From the NCBI GenBank assembly GCA_947500005.1, contig CANMQJ010000018.1:1-64000 (forward strand): a stretch of 64,000 bases of DNA, given 5' to 3'. The position numbers were made by a program, and so were the translations under genes. This document shows, piece by piece, positions 42,630 through 51,164 of the stretch. The DNA is from an uncultured Paracoccaceae bacterium. Its GTDB lineage: Bacteria > Pseudomonadota > Alphaproteobacteria > Rhodobacterales > Rhodobacteraceae. Each line of letters starts with the position of its first letter. Positions within the stretch are counted from its first letter, which is position 1. The notes beneath the pieces are model-generated. The model saw only the letters and a program-made list of their open reading frames with translations. It made no database searches and was not told the DNA's origin.

Positions 42630-43001
42630 ATGTCCCGCAGGCTCCTTTCCGCAGCCGCCCTTCTGATCGGCAATGCCGCAGGTCTGCTGCTGGCCGCCCT
42701 CCTGCTCGAGGGGTTCACGATCGCGCCGCTCTCCTTCATCGTGGTGGTTGCCATCTTCACCCTCGTGCAGGTGATTGCCGACCCGCTCCTGACCCGGGTT
42801 GGCGAACGTCACGTGCCCGCGCTCAAGGGCGGCATCGCGCTGGTGGTGACCTTCGTGGGGCTGCTGCTCACCGATTTCATCACCACCGGGCTGGTGATCG
42901 GCGGCATCTCGAACCTGCTGGTCTGGCTCGGCGCGCTGATCGCCGCCGTTCTGATTCCGATCTTCGTCTTCAAGGATCTGCGCGAGAAACGGCAGAAATA
43001 G
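42630..43001 (+). CDS. Phage-holin-4-superfamily small membrane protein
   Basis: A 123-residue protein with four membrane helices (about 7-27, 31-53, 64-86, 92-113), of the kind usually annotated as phage holin family 4 / superfamily IV. In bacterial chromosomes without prophage genes it is more likely a general small membrane protein than a lysis holin. GGAGG precedes ATG 42630. Confidence 0.65.
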   Translation: MSRRLLSAAALLIGNAAGLLLAALLLEGFTIAPLSFIVVVAIFTLVQVIADPLLTRVGERHVPALKGGIALVVTFVGLLLTDFITTGLVIGGISNLLVWLGALIAAVLIPIFVFKDLREKRQK

Positions 43002-43119
43002 GCGCTGCCGCCACCGGGCGCGGCGGCCTGCCCAGATTTTTCCCCATTCCCGGTAAACTTCGGCCCCGATCAACAGTCAGTTTCCAACTCGTGAACAACC
43101 TACGAGAGGGGAAATTGAA

Positions 43120-43329
43120 ATGGCACATGCAGATATCGGCGGGATGATGATCGAGGATGGCGTGCTCGACGTCCTGATGCGCGAACGCGAAAAGGCGCTC
43201 AGCGCGCGCGAATGGAAATTCCGCCTCGCGGGTTTCGGCTACGGCATCAAGGAGGTGCAGGGACAGCGCATCGTTACCAAGCTGCCCCAAGGGACCGAAC
43301 TGGGCGTGCTGCCCGCCCATCTGAACTGA
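43120..43329 (+). CDS. Small conserved-looking protein of unknown function
   Basis: A 69-residue cytosolic protein with a good ribosome-binding site (GAGAGGGG) and core-like codon use. The centre (REREKALSAREWKFRLAGFGYGIKE) is helical and basic; the end (VTKLPQGTELGVLPAHL) is neat and compact. I recognise no family. Its reading frame and spacing support a real gene. Confidence 0.6.
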   Translation: MAHADIGGMMIEDGVLDVLMREREKALSAREWKFRLAGFGYGIKEVQGQRIVTKLPQGTELGVLPAHLN

Positions 43330-43342
43330 GCGGGCAGATCCG

Positions 43343-44224
43343 TCAGTCTCCGGCGCCGTCCGGGCGCGGGGTGCGCGGCGGCTCGCGGCCCGGGATTTCC
43401 GAACGCGGCGGCGCGGGGTCCCAGTTCTCGATCACATGCACCGCCTCCTGCGCGGTCTCGACATAGCGGAACAGGTCCAGATCCTGCGGCGCGATGGTAC
43501 CCGCGTCGGCCAGCGCCTCCCAGTTGATGACCCGTTCCCAGAATTCGCGCCCGAACAGCAGGAACGGCACCCGCTCCATCCGGCCCGTCTGGATCAGCGT
43601 CAGCGATTCGAACAGCTCGTCCATCGTCCCGAACCCGCCGGGAAAGATGGTGATCGCGCGCGCCCGCATCAGAAAGTGCATCTTGCGGATCGCGAAATAG
43701 TGAAAGTTGAAGCTCAGCTCGGGCGTGACATAGGCATTGGGCGCCTGCTCGTGCGGCAGCACGATGCTCAGCCCGATGGAACAGCCCCCCGCGTCATGCG
43801 CGCCGCGATTGCCCGCCTCCATCACGCCGGGGCCGCCGCCGGTGACGATGACATGCTCGCGGCAGTCCGTCTTTTTCGATTTCTCGGTCATCAGCCGCGC
43901 GAATTCCCGCGCCTCGTCGTAGTAATGCGACAAGTCCGCCAGCGTTCGGGTCCGTGCCTCGCCCTTCTTTGCGGGCTCGGGGATGCGCGCTCCGCCGAAC
44001 ATCACCACGGTCGAGGCGATCTCGCGCTCCTCCAGAAGCATCTCGGTCTTCAGCAATTCCAGCTGCAGACGCACCGGGCGCAGCGCGTCACGCGTGATGA
44101 ACTCCTCGTCGGCAAAGGCCAGCGTGTAGGAGGGCGACCGCGTTTGCGGCGTGTCCGGGACATCGCGCGCCGTGTTGCGGTCCAGCGATGCATCGCGAAA
44201 GGTCGAATGGCGCTCGTCGGTCAT
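43343..44224 (-). CDS. LOG family protein (TIGR00730-like)
   Basis: A 293-residue Rossmann-fold protein of the LOG family. The two signature motifs are GGGPGVMEAGNRGA and PGGFGTMDELFE. LOG enzymes release free cytokinin-type bases from the monophosphate or act as nucleotide 5'-monophosphate glycosidases. An N-terminal extension of about 60 residues and a Pro/Arg-rich tail flank the core. It is divergent from the dehydratase gene. Confidence 0.88.
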   Translation of the reverse strand: MTDERHSTFRDASLDRNTARDVPDTPQTRSPSYTLAFADEEFITRDALRPVRLQLELLKTEMLLEEREIASTVVMFGGARIPEPAKKGEARTRTLADLSHYYDEAREFARLMTEKSKKTDCREHVIVTGGGPGVMEAGNRGAHDAGGCSIGLSIVLPHEQAPNAYVTPELSFNFHYFAIRKMHFLMRARAITIFPGGFGTMDELFESLTLIQTGRMERVPFLLFGREFWERVINWEALADAGTIAPQDLDLFRYVETAQEAVHVIENWDPAPPRSEIPGREPPRTPRPDGAGD

Positions 44225-44305
44225 CTGTGGGCGTTCCCCGCTTTTCCTGTTCGCAACACCCGTATAGGGTCCGCGACCGCAACGCCAGTAACCGGGAGGG
44301 GTCAG

Positions 44306-45220
44306 ATGGACTGGAAGGCCGAAATCAGCGCGGCGCGCGACCGTATCGCGGGCCATGTGCAGGAAACGCCGGTCCTGGTGACCGACGGGTTCGGCCTGGG
44401 CTACCCCATCGAGATGAAGCTCGAACAGCTCCAGCATACCGGCAGCTTCAAGGCGCGCGGCGCGTTCAACACGCTGCTGGCCTCCGATGTGCCCGAGGCC
44501 GGGATCGTCGCGGCCTCGGGCGGCAATCACGGCGCGGCCGCGGCCCATGCCGCCCGCGCGCTGGGCCACAAGGCGCAGATCTTCGTGCCCGAAATGGCCG
44601 GCCCCGCCAAGATCGCCCTGATCGAACGCACCGGCGCCACGCTGACCGTGGTGCCCGGAGAATACGCAAATGCCGCACAGATGGCCCAGGCCTATGAGGC
44701 CGAGAGCGGCGCGATGCAGATCCACGCCTATGACGCGCCGCTCACCGTGGCCGGGCAGGGGACCTGCTTCGCCGAGTGGGAGGCGCAGGGGCTGCAGGCC
44801 GACACCCTTCTGGTCGCGGTCGGCGGCGGCGGCCTGATCGCGGGCGCGCTGGGCTGGTTCGCCGGCGCGCGCAAGGTCGTGGCGGTCGAGCCGGAAACCT
44901 CCCGCGCCCTCAACGCGGCGCTGGCGGCGGGCGAGCCGGTCGACGTCACCGTATCGGGCGTTGCGGCGAATGCCCTCGGCGCCCGGCGCATTGGCTCGAT
45001 CTGCTTCGACTTGGCGCAGGGGATGGACTCCGTGCTGGTCCCCGACGAGGCCATCACCGCCGCGCAACAGGCGCTCTGGCGCGAACGCCGGCAACTGGTC
45101 GAACCCGCCGGTGCCACGGCGCTCGCCGCGCTCATGTCGGGCGCCTACCGCCCCGAACCGGGCGAGCGCGTCGCGGTTCTGGTCTGCGGCGGCAACATCG
45201 CGCCGGACCCGTTCCCCTGA
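44306..45220 (+). CDS. Threonine/serine dehydratase-like PLP enzyme
   Basis: A 304-residue fold-type II PLP enzyme. The Schiff-base lysine is K49 in GSFKARGAFN, with the ASGGNHG phosphate loop and a GGGGLIAG binding loop. The family includes threonine dehydratase and serine racemase/dehydratase; the short length without an ACT domain excludes the long biosynthetic form. GGGAGGGG precedes ATG 44306. Confidence 0.85.
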   Translation: MDWKAEISAARDRIAGHVQETPVLVTDGFGLGYPIEMKLEQLQHTGSFKARGAFNTLLASDVPEAGIVAASGGNHGAAAAHAARALGHKAQIFVPEMAGPAKIALIERTGATLTVVPGEYANAAQMAQAYEAESGAMQIHAYDAPLTVAGQGTCFAEWEAQGLQADTLLVAVGGGGLIAGALGWFAGARKVVAVEPETSRALNAALAAGEPVDVTVSGVAANALGARRIGSICFDLAQGMDSVLVPDEAITAAQQALWRERRQLVEPAGATALAALMSGAYRPEPGERVAVLVCGGNIAPDPFP

Positions 45221-45297
45221 ATGCCGCATTGTGCCATGCGGACCGCCACAGTATAGCGCATGGAAACCGTGACACGCAGCAAGGGGAGCCACCGCCG

Positions 45298-46125
45298 ATG
45301 TCCAACGCACAGCTCGAAACCGCCATCGAGGCCGCCTGGGAACAGCGCGACAGCATCACGCCCTCCACCGGTGGCGAAACCCGCGAGGCGATCGAGGCGA
45401 CGCTGAACGCGCTCGACAGTGGGGCGCTGCGCGTGGCCGAACGTCAGGACAATGGCGACTGGCATGTGAACCAGTGGGCGAAAAAGGCCGTTCTGCTGGG
45501 CTTCCGCCTCAAGGACATGGAACAGCAGGATGGCGGCCCGCAGGGCGGCCATTGGTGGGACAAGGTCGACAGCAAGTTCAAGGGCTGGGGCGATGCCGAG
45601 TGGAAAGCCGGCGGTTTCCGCGCCGTGCCCAACTGCATCGTGCGCAAATCGGCCTATATCGCGCCCGGCGTGGTGCTGATGCCCTCCTTCGTCAATCTCG
45701 GCGCTTATGTGGACGAAGGCACGATGGTCGATACCTGGGCCACCGTCGGCTCCTGCGCGCAGATCGGCAAGGGCGTCCACCTGTCGGGCGGCGTCGGCAT
45801 CGGCGGCGTGCTGGAGCCCATGCAGGCCGGCCCCACCATCATCGAGGACAACTGTTTCATCGGCGCCCGCTCCGAAGTGGTCGAGGGCGTGATCGTGCGA
45901 GAGGGCTCGGTCCTTGGCATGGGCGTCTATATCGGCCAGTCCACCAAGATCGTCGATCGCGAAACGGGCGAGGTCTTCATGGGCGAGGTGCCGCCCTATT
46001 CCGTCGTGGTCTCGGGCTCGATGCCCACCAGGAACAACCTCAACCTCTACTGCGCCGTGATCGTCAAGCGCGTCGACGAAAAGACCCGCTCCAAGACAGG
46101 CATCAACGAGCTTCTGCGCGACTGA
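45298..46125 (+). CDS. dapD: 2,3,4,5-tetrahydropyridine-2,6-dicarboxylate N-succinyltransferase
   Basis: A 275-residue DapD. The C-terminal left-handed beta-helix (hexapeptide repeats from about residue 105, including GAYVDEGTMVDTWATVGSCA) and the GGVGIGGVLEP segment are typical. It adds succinate to the diaminopimelate precursor in lysine and peptidoglycan synthesis; dapE, the step that removes it, is at 53,035. AAGGGGAG precedes the start at 45298. Confidence 0.96.
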   Translation: MSNAQLETAIEAAWEQRDSITPSTGGETREAIEATLNALDSGALRVAERQDNGDWHVNQWAKKAVLLGFRLKDMEQQDGGPQGGHWWDKVDSKFKGWGDAEWKAGGFRAVPNCIVRKSAYIAPGVVLMPSFVNLGAYVDEGTMVDTWATVGSCAQIGKGVHLSGGVGIGGVLEPMQAGPTIIEDNCFIGARSEVVEGVIVREGSVLGMGVYIGQSTKIVDRETGEVFMGEVPPYSVVVSGSMPTRNNLNLYCAVIVKRVDEKTRSKTGINELLRD

Positions 46126-46145
46126 TCCCGCGCGGATCGCGTCTC

Positions 46146-46171
46146 AAGGGCCGCCACTGGCGGCCCTTTTT
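46146..46171 (+). terminator. dapD intrinsic terminator
   Basis: AAGGGCCGCC pairs with GGCGGCCCTT around ACT and is followed by a T-run, 20 nt past the stop. It also sits at the end of the convergent LysE gene. Confidence 0.92.
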
Positions 46172-46173
46172 CG

Positions 46174-46800
46174 TCAGGCCCGCCGGATCGTGGCGGTCGC
46201 CACCCCCATCGCGACCAGCGCGCCGCCACCCAGCCGCGTCAGGGCAGCCATCACCGCGGGCCGCGCGATCCTCTGCCGCAGACTGTCGGCCAGCAGCGCA
46301 TAGGCCAGTGCGTTCAGGGCGGCGAATCCCACGAAGGTCGCGATCAGGATCGCGAATTGCGGTGCCAGCGCCGCGCCGGGATCGACGAATTGCGGCACGA
46401 AGGCGATGAAGAACACGATGGATTTCGGGTTCAGCGCCGTCACCGCCGTCGCATGGGCGAACACCGTCCGCGGCGTGGCGGCAGGGCTCTCTCCCGGCAG
46501 CGACAGCGCCGCGCCGGGCGCGCTGCGGAACAGCTTGACGCCCAGGTAGACAAGATAGGCCGCCCCCACCCATTTCAGCAGGAGAAACAGCTGCGACGAG
46601 GCCAGCACCAGGGCCCCCAGCCCCGCCAGCGAGGCCGACATCGCGATCAGGTCGCCCAGGGCCACACCCGCCACCGTGGCCAGCGCAACCCGGCGGCCCT
46701 GGCTGATTGCATAGCTCAGGATCAGCAGGACCGTCGGCCCCGGAATGAGAAGCAGCGCGATCGAGGCCGATGCGAAGGCAAGCCAGACGTGAAACTCCAT
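46174..46800 (-). CDS. LysE/RhtB-family amino-acid exporter
   Basis: A 208-residue membrane protein with the LysE motif LLLIPGPTVLLILSYA near the N-terminus and ALNPKSIVFFIAFVPQF near residue 120; six helices are expected. ATG 46800 has GGGAG at good distance; a GTG three codons upstream would sit on that site and is less likely. It is a second LysE paralogue besides that at 10541. The substrate is unknown. Confidence 0.87.
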   Translation of the reverse strand: MEFHVWLAFASASIALLLIPGPTVLLILSYAISQGRRVALATVAGVALGDLIAMSASLAGLGALVLASSQLFLLLKWVGAAYLVYLGVKLFRSAPGAALSLPGESPAATPRTVFAHATAVTALNPKSIVFFIAFVPQFVDPGAALAPQFAILIATFVGFAALNALAYALLADSLRQRIARPAVMAALTRLGGGALVAMGVATATIRRA

Positions 46801-46875
46801 GACGAACACTCCCGAAACGAATATCCCGCCGAGCCAGCGACAGAATCGCCCCGGTGTAAAGACCTTCCCGATCGG

Positions 46876-48447
46876 TCAGGCCCGGATCAGTGCGCGCGCT
46901 TCGTAACCCCTCAGCGCCGGCCGCGCGGCGGGGCCATAGCCAAGGTCGCGCGCCGCAAGATCGGGCATCAGCCGCAGAACCTCGGCGCGCACCTGCGGAT
47001 CGAACCCGCCCAATGTCCTGTCGCCGGGATGATAGCTCTCGCTCTCCAGCCCGTTGCCCGTCACGATCTCGTGTCGGTCGAACAGCAGATGCACATAGGT
47101 CACCGGCGCCCCGTCCGCGTAAATCCGGATGCTGCGCCCGTTGACCAGGTGTTTCGCCGCCACCAGCACCTCGTCCGCGCCGAACATCACCTCGGCCCGG
47201 CCCGAATTCAGCAGGATGCGATGCTGCGGTGACACGGCCAGCGCGGCGTGCCTGCCCAGCGCACCGCGCGCGAGGACCACAGGCGCATCCTCCCCCTCGG
47301 CCAGCCGCTGGGTCATCCCGATCCAACGCAGGGGCTGCGGCCCGCGATCCCGCGTCAGCACCAGGTCGCCCACGCGCAGCGCCTCCACCGCCACCGGCCC
47401 GCGCACCGTGTCGATCAGCGTCCCGGCCACGAAACAGGGCGTGGTGTTGATGGTGACAAAGGCGGTGTCGGCATTTCCCGCATCATCCTCCACGCGATAG
47501 GAAAACACGTTCGAGGCTTCCTCTCCGCCATCGGAGTCGATGGTAAAGGTCCCGTCGGCGTTCAGCGTGATTTCCTCACCCGTGCTCAGCGTAACGGTAT
47601 CGCCCGCGCCGACCGGTTGGCCGTTGATATGGGTGACGGTCAGCTGCCCGCCGGCGGCCGAGCTGTCATTGGCCAGCACATCGACCACTTCCGCGTTGCC
47701 GCCCGTGATCTCAACGGCTTCGTCCCCGGCGATCAGCGCGGTCTGGACCGAGTCGCCTGCGATCAGCAGGTTGGAATCGTAATACCCGTCTCCCCCATCC
47801 GCGATGCCGATCTTGATCGTGTTGACCTCGCCCGGCGTGACCGGCGCCTTCAGCGTCAGGGTGACGGTGAACCCGTCCATCTCGGTGTTGTAGGCCTCGG
47901 CGCTGGCGGGGTTGTCGACGTACAGGTTGGAATTGCTCCCATCATTGATGTTGTTGATCGTGATGTCGCCATCGCCCACGGTCAGCTCGGCCTTCTCGCC
48001 ATTGACCCAGACGCCCACCGCGTCGTTAAACCCCGATCCGACATATTCCAGGTATTCCTCGGACGAGAACACGACCTGCATCGTCAGCGTCGATCCCTCG
48101 GGCACGAATTCCGCCTCGAAGACGGCGGCGTCATAGGTCCGCGCCCCCGCGATCTCGTCCAGATCGTCATCGCCCGCCCGCCCCAAGCGGGTCGAGGTGC
48201 CGGAACTCGCATTGGCATCGCCCGAGCCGTTGGTGACGTCGCCCGCCCGCCCGGTCGACAGGATCACGCCGCTGTCGCTCGGGGTAACCCCCGGAGCCAC
48301 CGCATCGCCATCCGTGTAGATGCCCGAGGCAGCGGCCGCCCCTGTATAGCTGGCCGAGACGATCTCGATCCCGGTGCCGAACATCTCTGCCGCCATGGCC
48401 TCGGCCGAGGCTGTGGTATCGATGGGCAATTCCTGCGCGCTGGGCAT
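46876..48447 (-). CDS. Choice-of-anchor L plus Hint domain protein
   Basis: A 523-residue acidic protein. Residues about 12-235 form a choice-of-anchor L domain (AEMFGTG, GVILSTGRAGDV, VVFSSEEYLEYVGSGFNDAVGVWVNG). Residues about 240-335 are a cadherin/Ig-like region (VLANDSSA, GTFTIDSDG). A Hint domain begins at TPCFVAGTLIDT (Cys338), with GDLVLTRDRGPQPLRWIG and a closing YGPAARPALRGYEARAL. Hint modules cleave or ligate themselves at the Cys. No Sec signal is present; export by a type I-like route is possible. It is one of three Hint-type genes here. Confidence 0.85.
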   Translation of the reverse strand: MPSAQELPIDTTASAEAMAAEMFGTGIEIVSASYTGAAAASGIYTDGDAVAPGVTPSDSGVILSTGRAGDVTNGSGDANASSGTSTRLGRAGDDDLDEIAGARTYDAAVFEAEFVPEGSTLTMQVVFSSEEYLEYVGSGFNDAVGVWVNGEKAELTVGDGDITINNINDGSNSNLYVDNPASAEAYNTEMDGFTVTLTLKAPVTPGEVNTIKIGIADGGDGYYDSNLLIAGDSVQTALIAGDEAVEITGGNAEVVDVLANDSSAAGGQLTVTHINGQPVGAGDTVTLSTGEEITLNADGTFTIDSDGGEEASNVFSYRVEDDAGNADTAFVTINTTPCFVAGTLIDTVRGPVAVEALRVGDLVLTRDRGPQPLRWIGMTQRLAEGEDAPVVLARGALGRHAALAVSPQHRILLNSGRAEVMFGADEVLVAAKHLVNGRSIRIYADGAPVTYVHLLFDRHEIVTGNGLESESYHPGDRTLGGFDPQVRAEVLRLMPDLAARDLGYGPAARPALRGYEARALIRA

Positions 48448-48604
48448 GGGCGATCATCCGTCTGTGGCACTCGGCCTTCTGACTAGCGCGCCATCCCTTA
48501 CCGCCCTGCTGCCCGCGCCCGGGAAAATGCCCGCAATTCGCCGCGAATTGCCCCTATCGCGACGCCCATTGACCGGGACGCGGGCCGGGGCTATTGCGGC
48601 GCGC

Positions 48605-48949
48605 ATGACACAGCCGAAAAAGCCCTCCCGCCAGCAGGTCTACACGCTCCTCGTCCAGATCGGACGCAAGGATGGCGACGGCCTGCCCGAGGGCGCCACC
48701 GGCGCCGCGCTGATGTGCTACGCCTCCGGAGTGGACGAGGCCGAAGCCGTGCGCGAGACCGTCGCCATCCTGAAACAGGCCGACACCGCCCCGCTTGACG
48801 TGACCGGCTACGGCACCCTCGAAGAGCGCGAGGCCGAAGGTCACGAGATCGACGCCGACGAACGCGCGCTCATGCAGCGCGCGCTGGACGAGAACGCGGT
48901 GATCGTCGCGCAGATGACGCCCTTTTTCGGCGACGGCCCGGCGCACTGA
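48605..48949 (+). CDS. Small unknown cytosolic protein
   Basis: A 114-residue acidic protein with no signal or membrane segment. Residues 7-25 (SRQQVYTLLVQIGRKDGDG) and the DEAEAVRETVAILKQADTAPLD helix suggest a compact fold. I recognise no family. It is the only plus-strand gene in this stretch, ends 3 bp before the convergent channel gene and has core codon use. Confidence 0.55.
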   Translation: MTQPKKPSRQQVYTLLVQIGRKDGDGLPEGATGAALMCYASGVDEAEAVRETVAILKQADTAPLDVTGYGTLEEREAEGHEIDADERALMQRALDENAVIVAQMTPFFGDGPAH

Positions 48950-48952
48950 CCC

Positions 48953-50008
48953 TCAATCCCGGTTCCCGAACCACTTGCGATAGATCCGGTCGTAGGTGCC
49001 ATCTTCGCGCAGGCCCAGCAGCGCCTGGTTGACATCCTCGCGAAGGGGCGAGCCGGTGGGAAACAGGATCCCGTAATTCTCGCGCAGAAAGACCGGCCCG
49101 GCCATGCTGGCCACGTCCCCGCCCTCGTGCGTGGCGTAATAGGACAGGATCGGCGCGTCGAACACCACCGCGTCCAGGTCATCGGTCTCGAAATCCGCGA
49201 TCATCGGCGCCAGCCCGTCATAGGCGGCATAGTCGATCTCGCGCCGTTCCAGGAATCCCGCGGCGGTCGATCCCGCGATGGTCGCCACCCGCTGCCCGTA
49301 AAGGTCGTTGACCGAGTTGATCGTCCCGGTGATCGCGTTCACCGTCATCACCGAGGTGATCTTGGCGGTAAAGATCGAGACGATGAACAGCGACGAGATC
49401 ACCAGAACCACGCCGAACACCCGGCCGAACGCGGTGCGCGGCACCCGCTCCTCGAACCCGCCGTTGACCACCAGGTTCAGCGCCCACCAGAAGGACGGAA
49501 ACCACGCCTCGTTCAGCTTGCGGTCGAAATAGGGCTGCGCGCGGCGTTCGAAATACCACATCACCATCCCGCCCGTCAGCAGGATGACAAAGGCCGCGCC
49601 GAGGGCGATGAACAGGTCCATCGACATCAGCGCCCGCAACAGAGAGGGGGTCCCCCCCTGCCCATAGGGCACCATGATCTGCAGCCCCGCCTCAAAGATC
49701 GGCTGGCTGAAATCCATCGCCGCCTCGCGCGCCGCGGTGATCGAGATATTGGCGATGGCCAGGTCCGACTCGCCACCCTGCACCGCTTCCAGCATCTCGG
49801 CAAAGGTGTCGTGCCGGATGGTTTGGTATTCCCAGCCCAGCGTCTCGGCCAGCGCCGCCAGCAATTCCATGGAAAACCCGGTCTCGACACCCTGCTCGAC
49901 CATCGAAAAGGGCGGTCGGCTGACGGTGGACACGCTCAATGTCTGCGCCGCCACGCCCGAGGCGAGCGGCAGGAGACACAGGAACAGGACGGCAAACAGG
50001 CGCAACAT
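48953..50008 (-). CDS. Prokaryotic ionotropic glutamate receptor-like channel protein
   Basis: A 351-residue protein with a signal peptide (1-21), then a solute-binding lobe (22-115), a membrane helix (about 132-152), a pore-like re-entrant segment (FWWALNLVVNGGFEERVP, 173-190), a second helix (195-222, with SLFIVSIFTAKITSV) and the second half of the binding domain (223-350). A binding domain split by a two-helix pore is the layout of GluR0-type channels. The pore lacks the TVGYGD potassium filter. The FTAKITSV motif sits where eukaryotic receptors have SYTANLAA. A plain amino-acid ABC binding protein would not have the internal helices. Confidence 0.82.
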   Translation of the reverse strand: MLRLFAVLFLCLLPLASGVAAQTLSVSTVSRPPFSMVEQGVETGFSMELLAALAETLGWEYQTIRHDTFAEMLEAVQGGESDLAIANISITAAREAAMDFSQPIFEAGLQIMVPYGQGGTPSLLRALMSMDLFIALGAAFVILLTGGMVMWYFERRAQPYFDRKLNEAWFPSFWWALNLVVNGGFEERVPRTAFGRVFGVVLVISSLFIVSIFTAKITSVMTVNAITGTINSVNDLYGQRVATIAGSTAAGFLERREIDYAAYDGLAPMIADFETDDLDAVVFDAPILSYYATHEGGDVASMAGPVFLRENYGILFPTGSPLREDVNQALLGLREDGTYDRIYRKWFGNRD

Positions 50009-50069
50009 CGGACACTCACGGGATGGTCCCGCCCCTTAGCCCGGAACGCGCGGCGCGGGCAACCCCGGC

Positions 50070-51164
50070 TCAGGCCGCGCGCCGCTCGGCCAGCACCCGC
50101 GCCTCGAAACCGCGCAGCACCGGCAGGCGCGCGCGCCCGTGATCGGGCAGGCGCGCGCGGTCGTACCCCGCCAGCACGCTTGCCGCCAGCAGGTCGGCCT
50201 TGCGATGCAGCCGCCCGATGTAAAGGCTCTCGACCACCGATCCCGCGGCCAGGATCGGCTCGTGCTTGGGAAGCAGAAGCTGCGCATAGGTGATCACCGG
50301 GCCCGACCGCGCCTCCAGCACCGAATGACCGCCGGTCAGCGCCGCCGCCGGGGCCAGCACGGCCTCGTGCCCGAACAGGTACTCCACATCCGACCCGCTC
50401 AGCACCAGCCGCTGCGACGGCGCGGCAAAGATATCCTGGCCCAGCCCGAAATAGGGCGCGCGGATGTAAAGCGGCCGGGTCATGCCCCGCGCGGGGACCG
50501 AGCGGCTGACGCGCGCCAGCACCGGCACCGCCTCGCCCTGCGGCGTCACCACCAGGTCTCCGCGCCGGATCTCGCGCAGCGGGCGATAGCCCTGCGGCGT
50601 GGCGATCGGCGTGTCGGGCACCAGCGCGGGCATCGGGCCTACCGGCTCGATCCGCGAAGACAGCGCCAGGAACCCGATATCGGGCGCGGTGAACCGATGC
50701 GGCCCCTCGCGGAACAGCGCGCGCAGGTCGCCCACCCGCAGGGGCGGCGGCGCCGACAGGGGGATCAGTCGCACCACCTCGCTGTTGTTCTGCTCCAGCG
50801 CGATCTGCCCCCGCCGCGCCGGCGCGTCCCAGCTATAGCTCAGCCGCAGGATCTCCTGCCGCCCGGTATCGGTGGAATCGATGGCGTGATGGATCACGCA
50901 GCCGCCCTGGTTCAGCACGAAGATCAGCCCGCCGCCGGGGATCGCCTGCACCGACAGGTGAAAGGGCCAGCTTCCGCCCCGCTCATAGTGCAGCAGCGCG
51001 CGGGGCCGGCTGGCGCTGGGCATCCGCGTCTCGATCACCAGCGTCCCGCGCGTCACCAGGTCGTCCTCGTGGGCGCCCAGCAGGTCGGGCGCATCCGCCC
51101 CCGCCCGCAACCCCCGCGGCGCGAACAATTCCGTCTCCTTGTCCCAGAGCGCAATCCATCCCAT
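50070..51164 (-). CDS. Degenerate Hint-domain protein lacking the catalytic Cys
   Basis: A 364-residue protein. Residues 1-180 form a beta-rich, LamG-like domain. Residues about 185-345 match the Hint module of its two neighbours (YRPLREIRRGDLVVTPQGEAVPV; C-terminal LPVLRGFEARVLAE), but where they read PCFVAGTLI this one reads VPDTPIATP, with no Cys. It is therefore probably not self-cleaving. Its ATG overlaps the stop of the upstream Hint gene (51164), so it is made together with it. Confidence 0.75.
   Translation of the reverse strand: MGWIALWDKETELFAPRGLRAGADAPDLLGAHEDDLVTRGTLVIETRMPSASRPRALLHYERGGSWPFHLSVQAIPGGGLIFVLNQGGCVIHHAIDSTDTGRQEILRLSYSWDAPARRGQIALEQNNSEVVRLIPLSAPPPLRVGDLRALFREGPHRFTAPDIGFLALSSRIEPVGPMPALVPDTPIATPQGYRPLREIRRGDLVVTPQGEAVPVLARVSRSVPARGMTRPLYIRAPYFGLGQDIFAAPSQRLVLSGSDVEYLFGHEAVLAPAAALTGGHSVLEARSGPVITYAQLLLPKHEPILAAGSVVESLYIGRLHRKADLLAASVLAGYDRARLPDHGRARLPVLRGFEARVLAERRAA

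Noticed and set aside
42630..43001. Prophage remnant because of the holin-like protein
   Set aside because: No other phage genes are nearby and the family is common on bacterial chromosomes.
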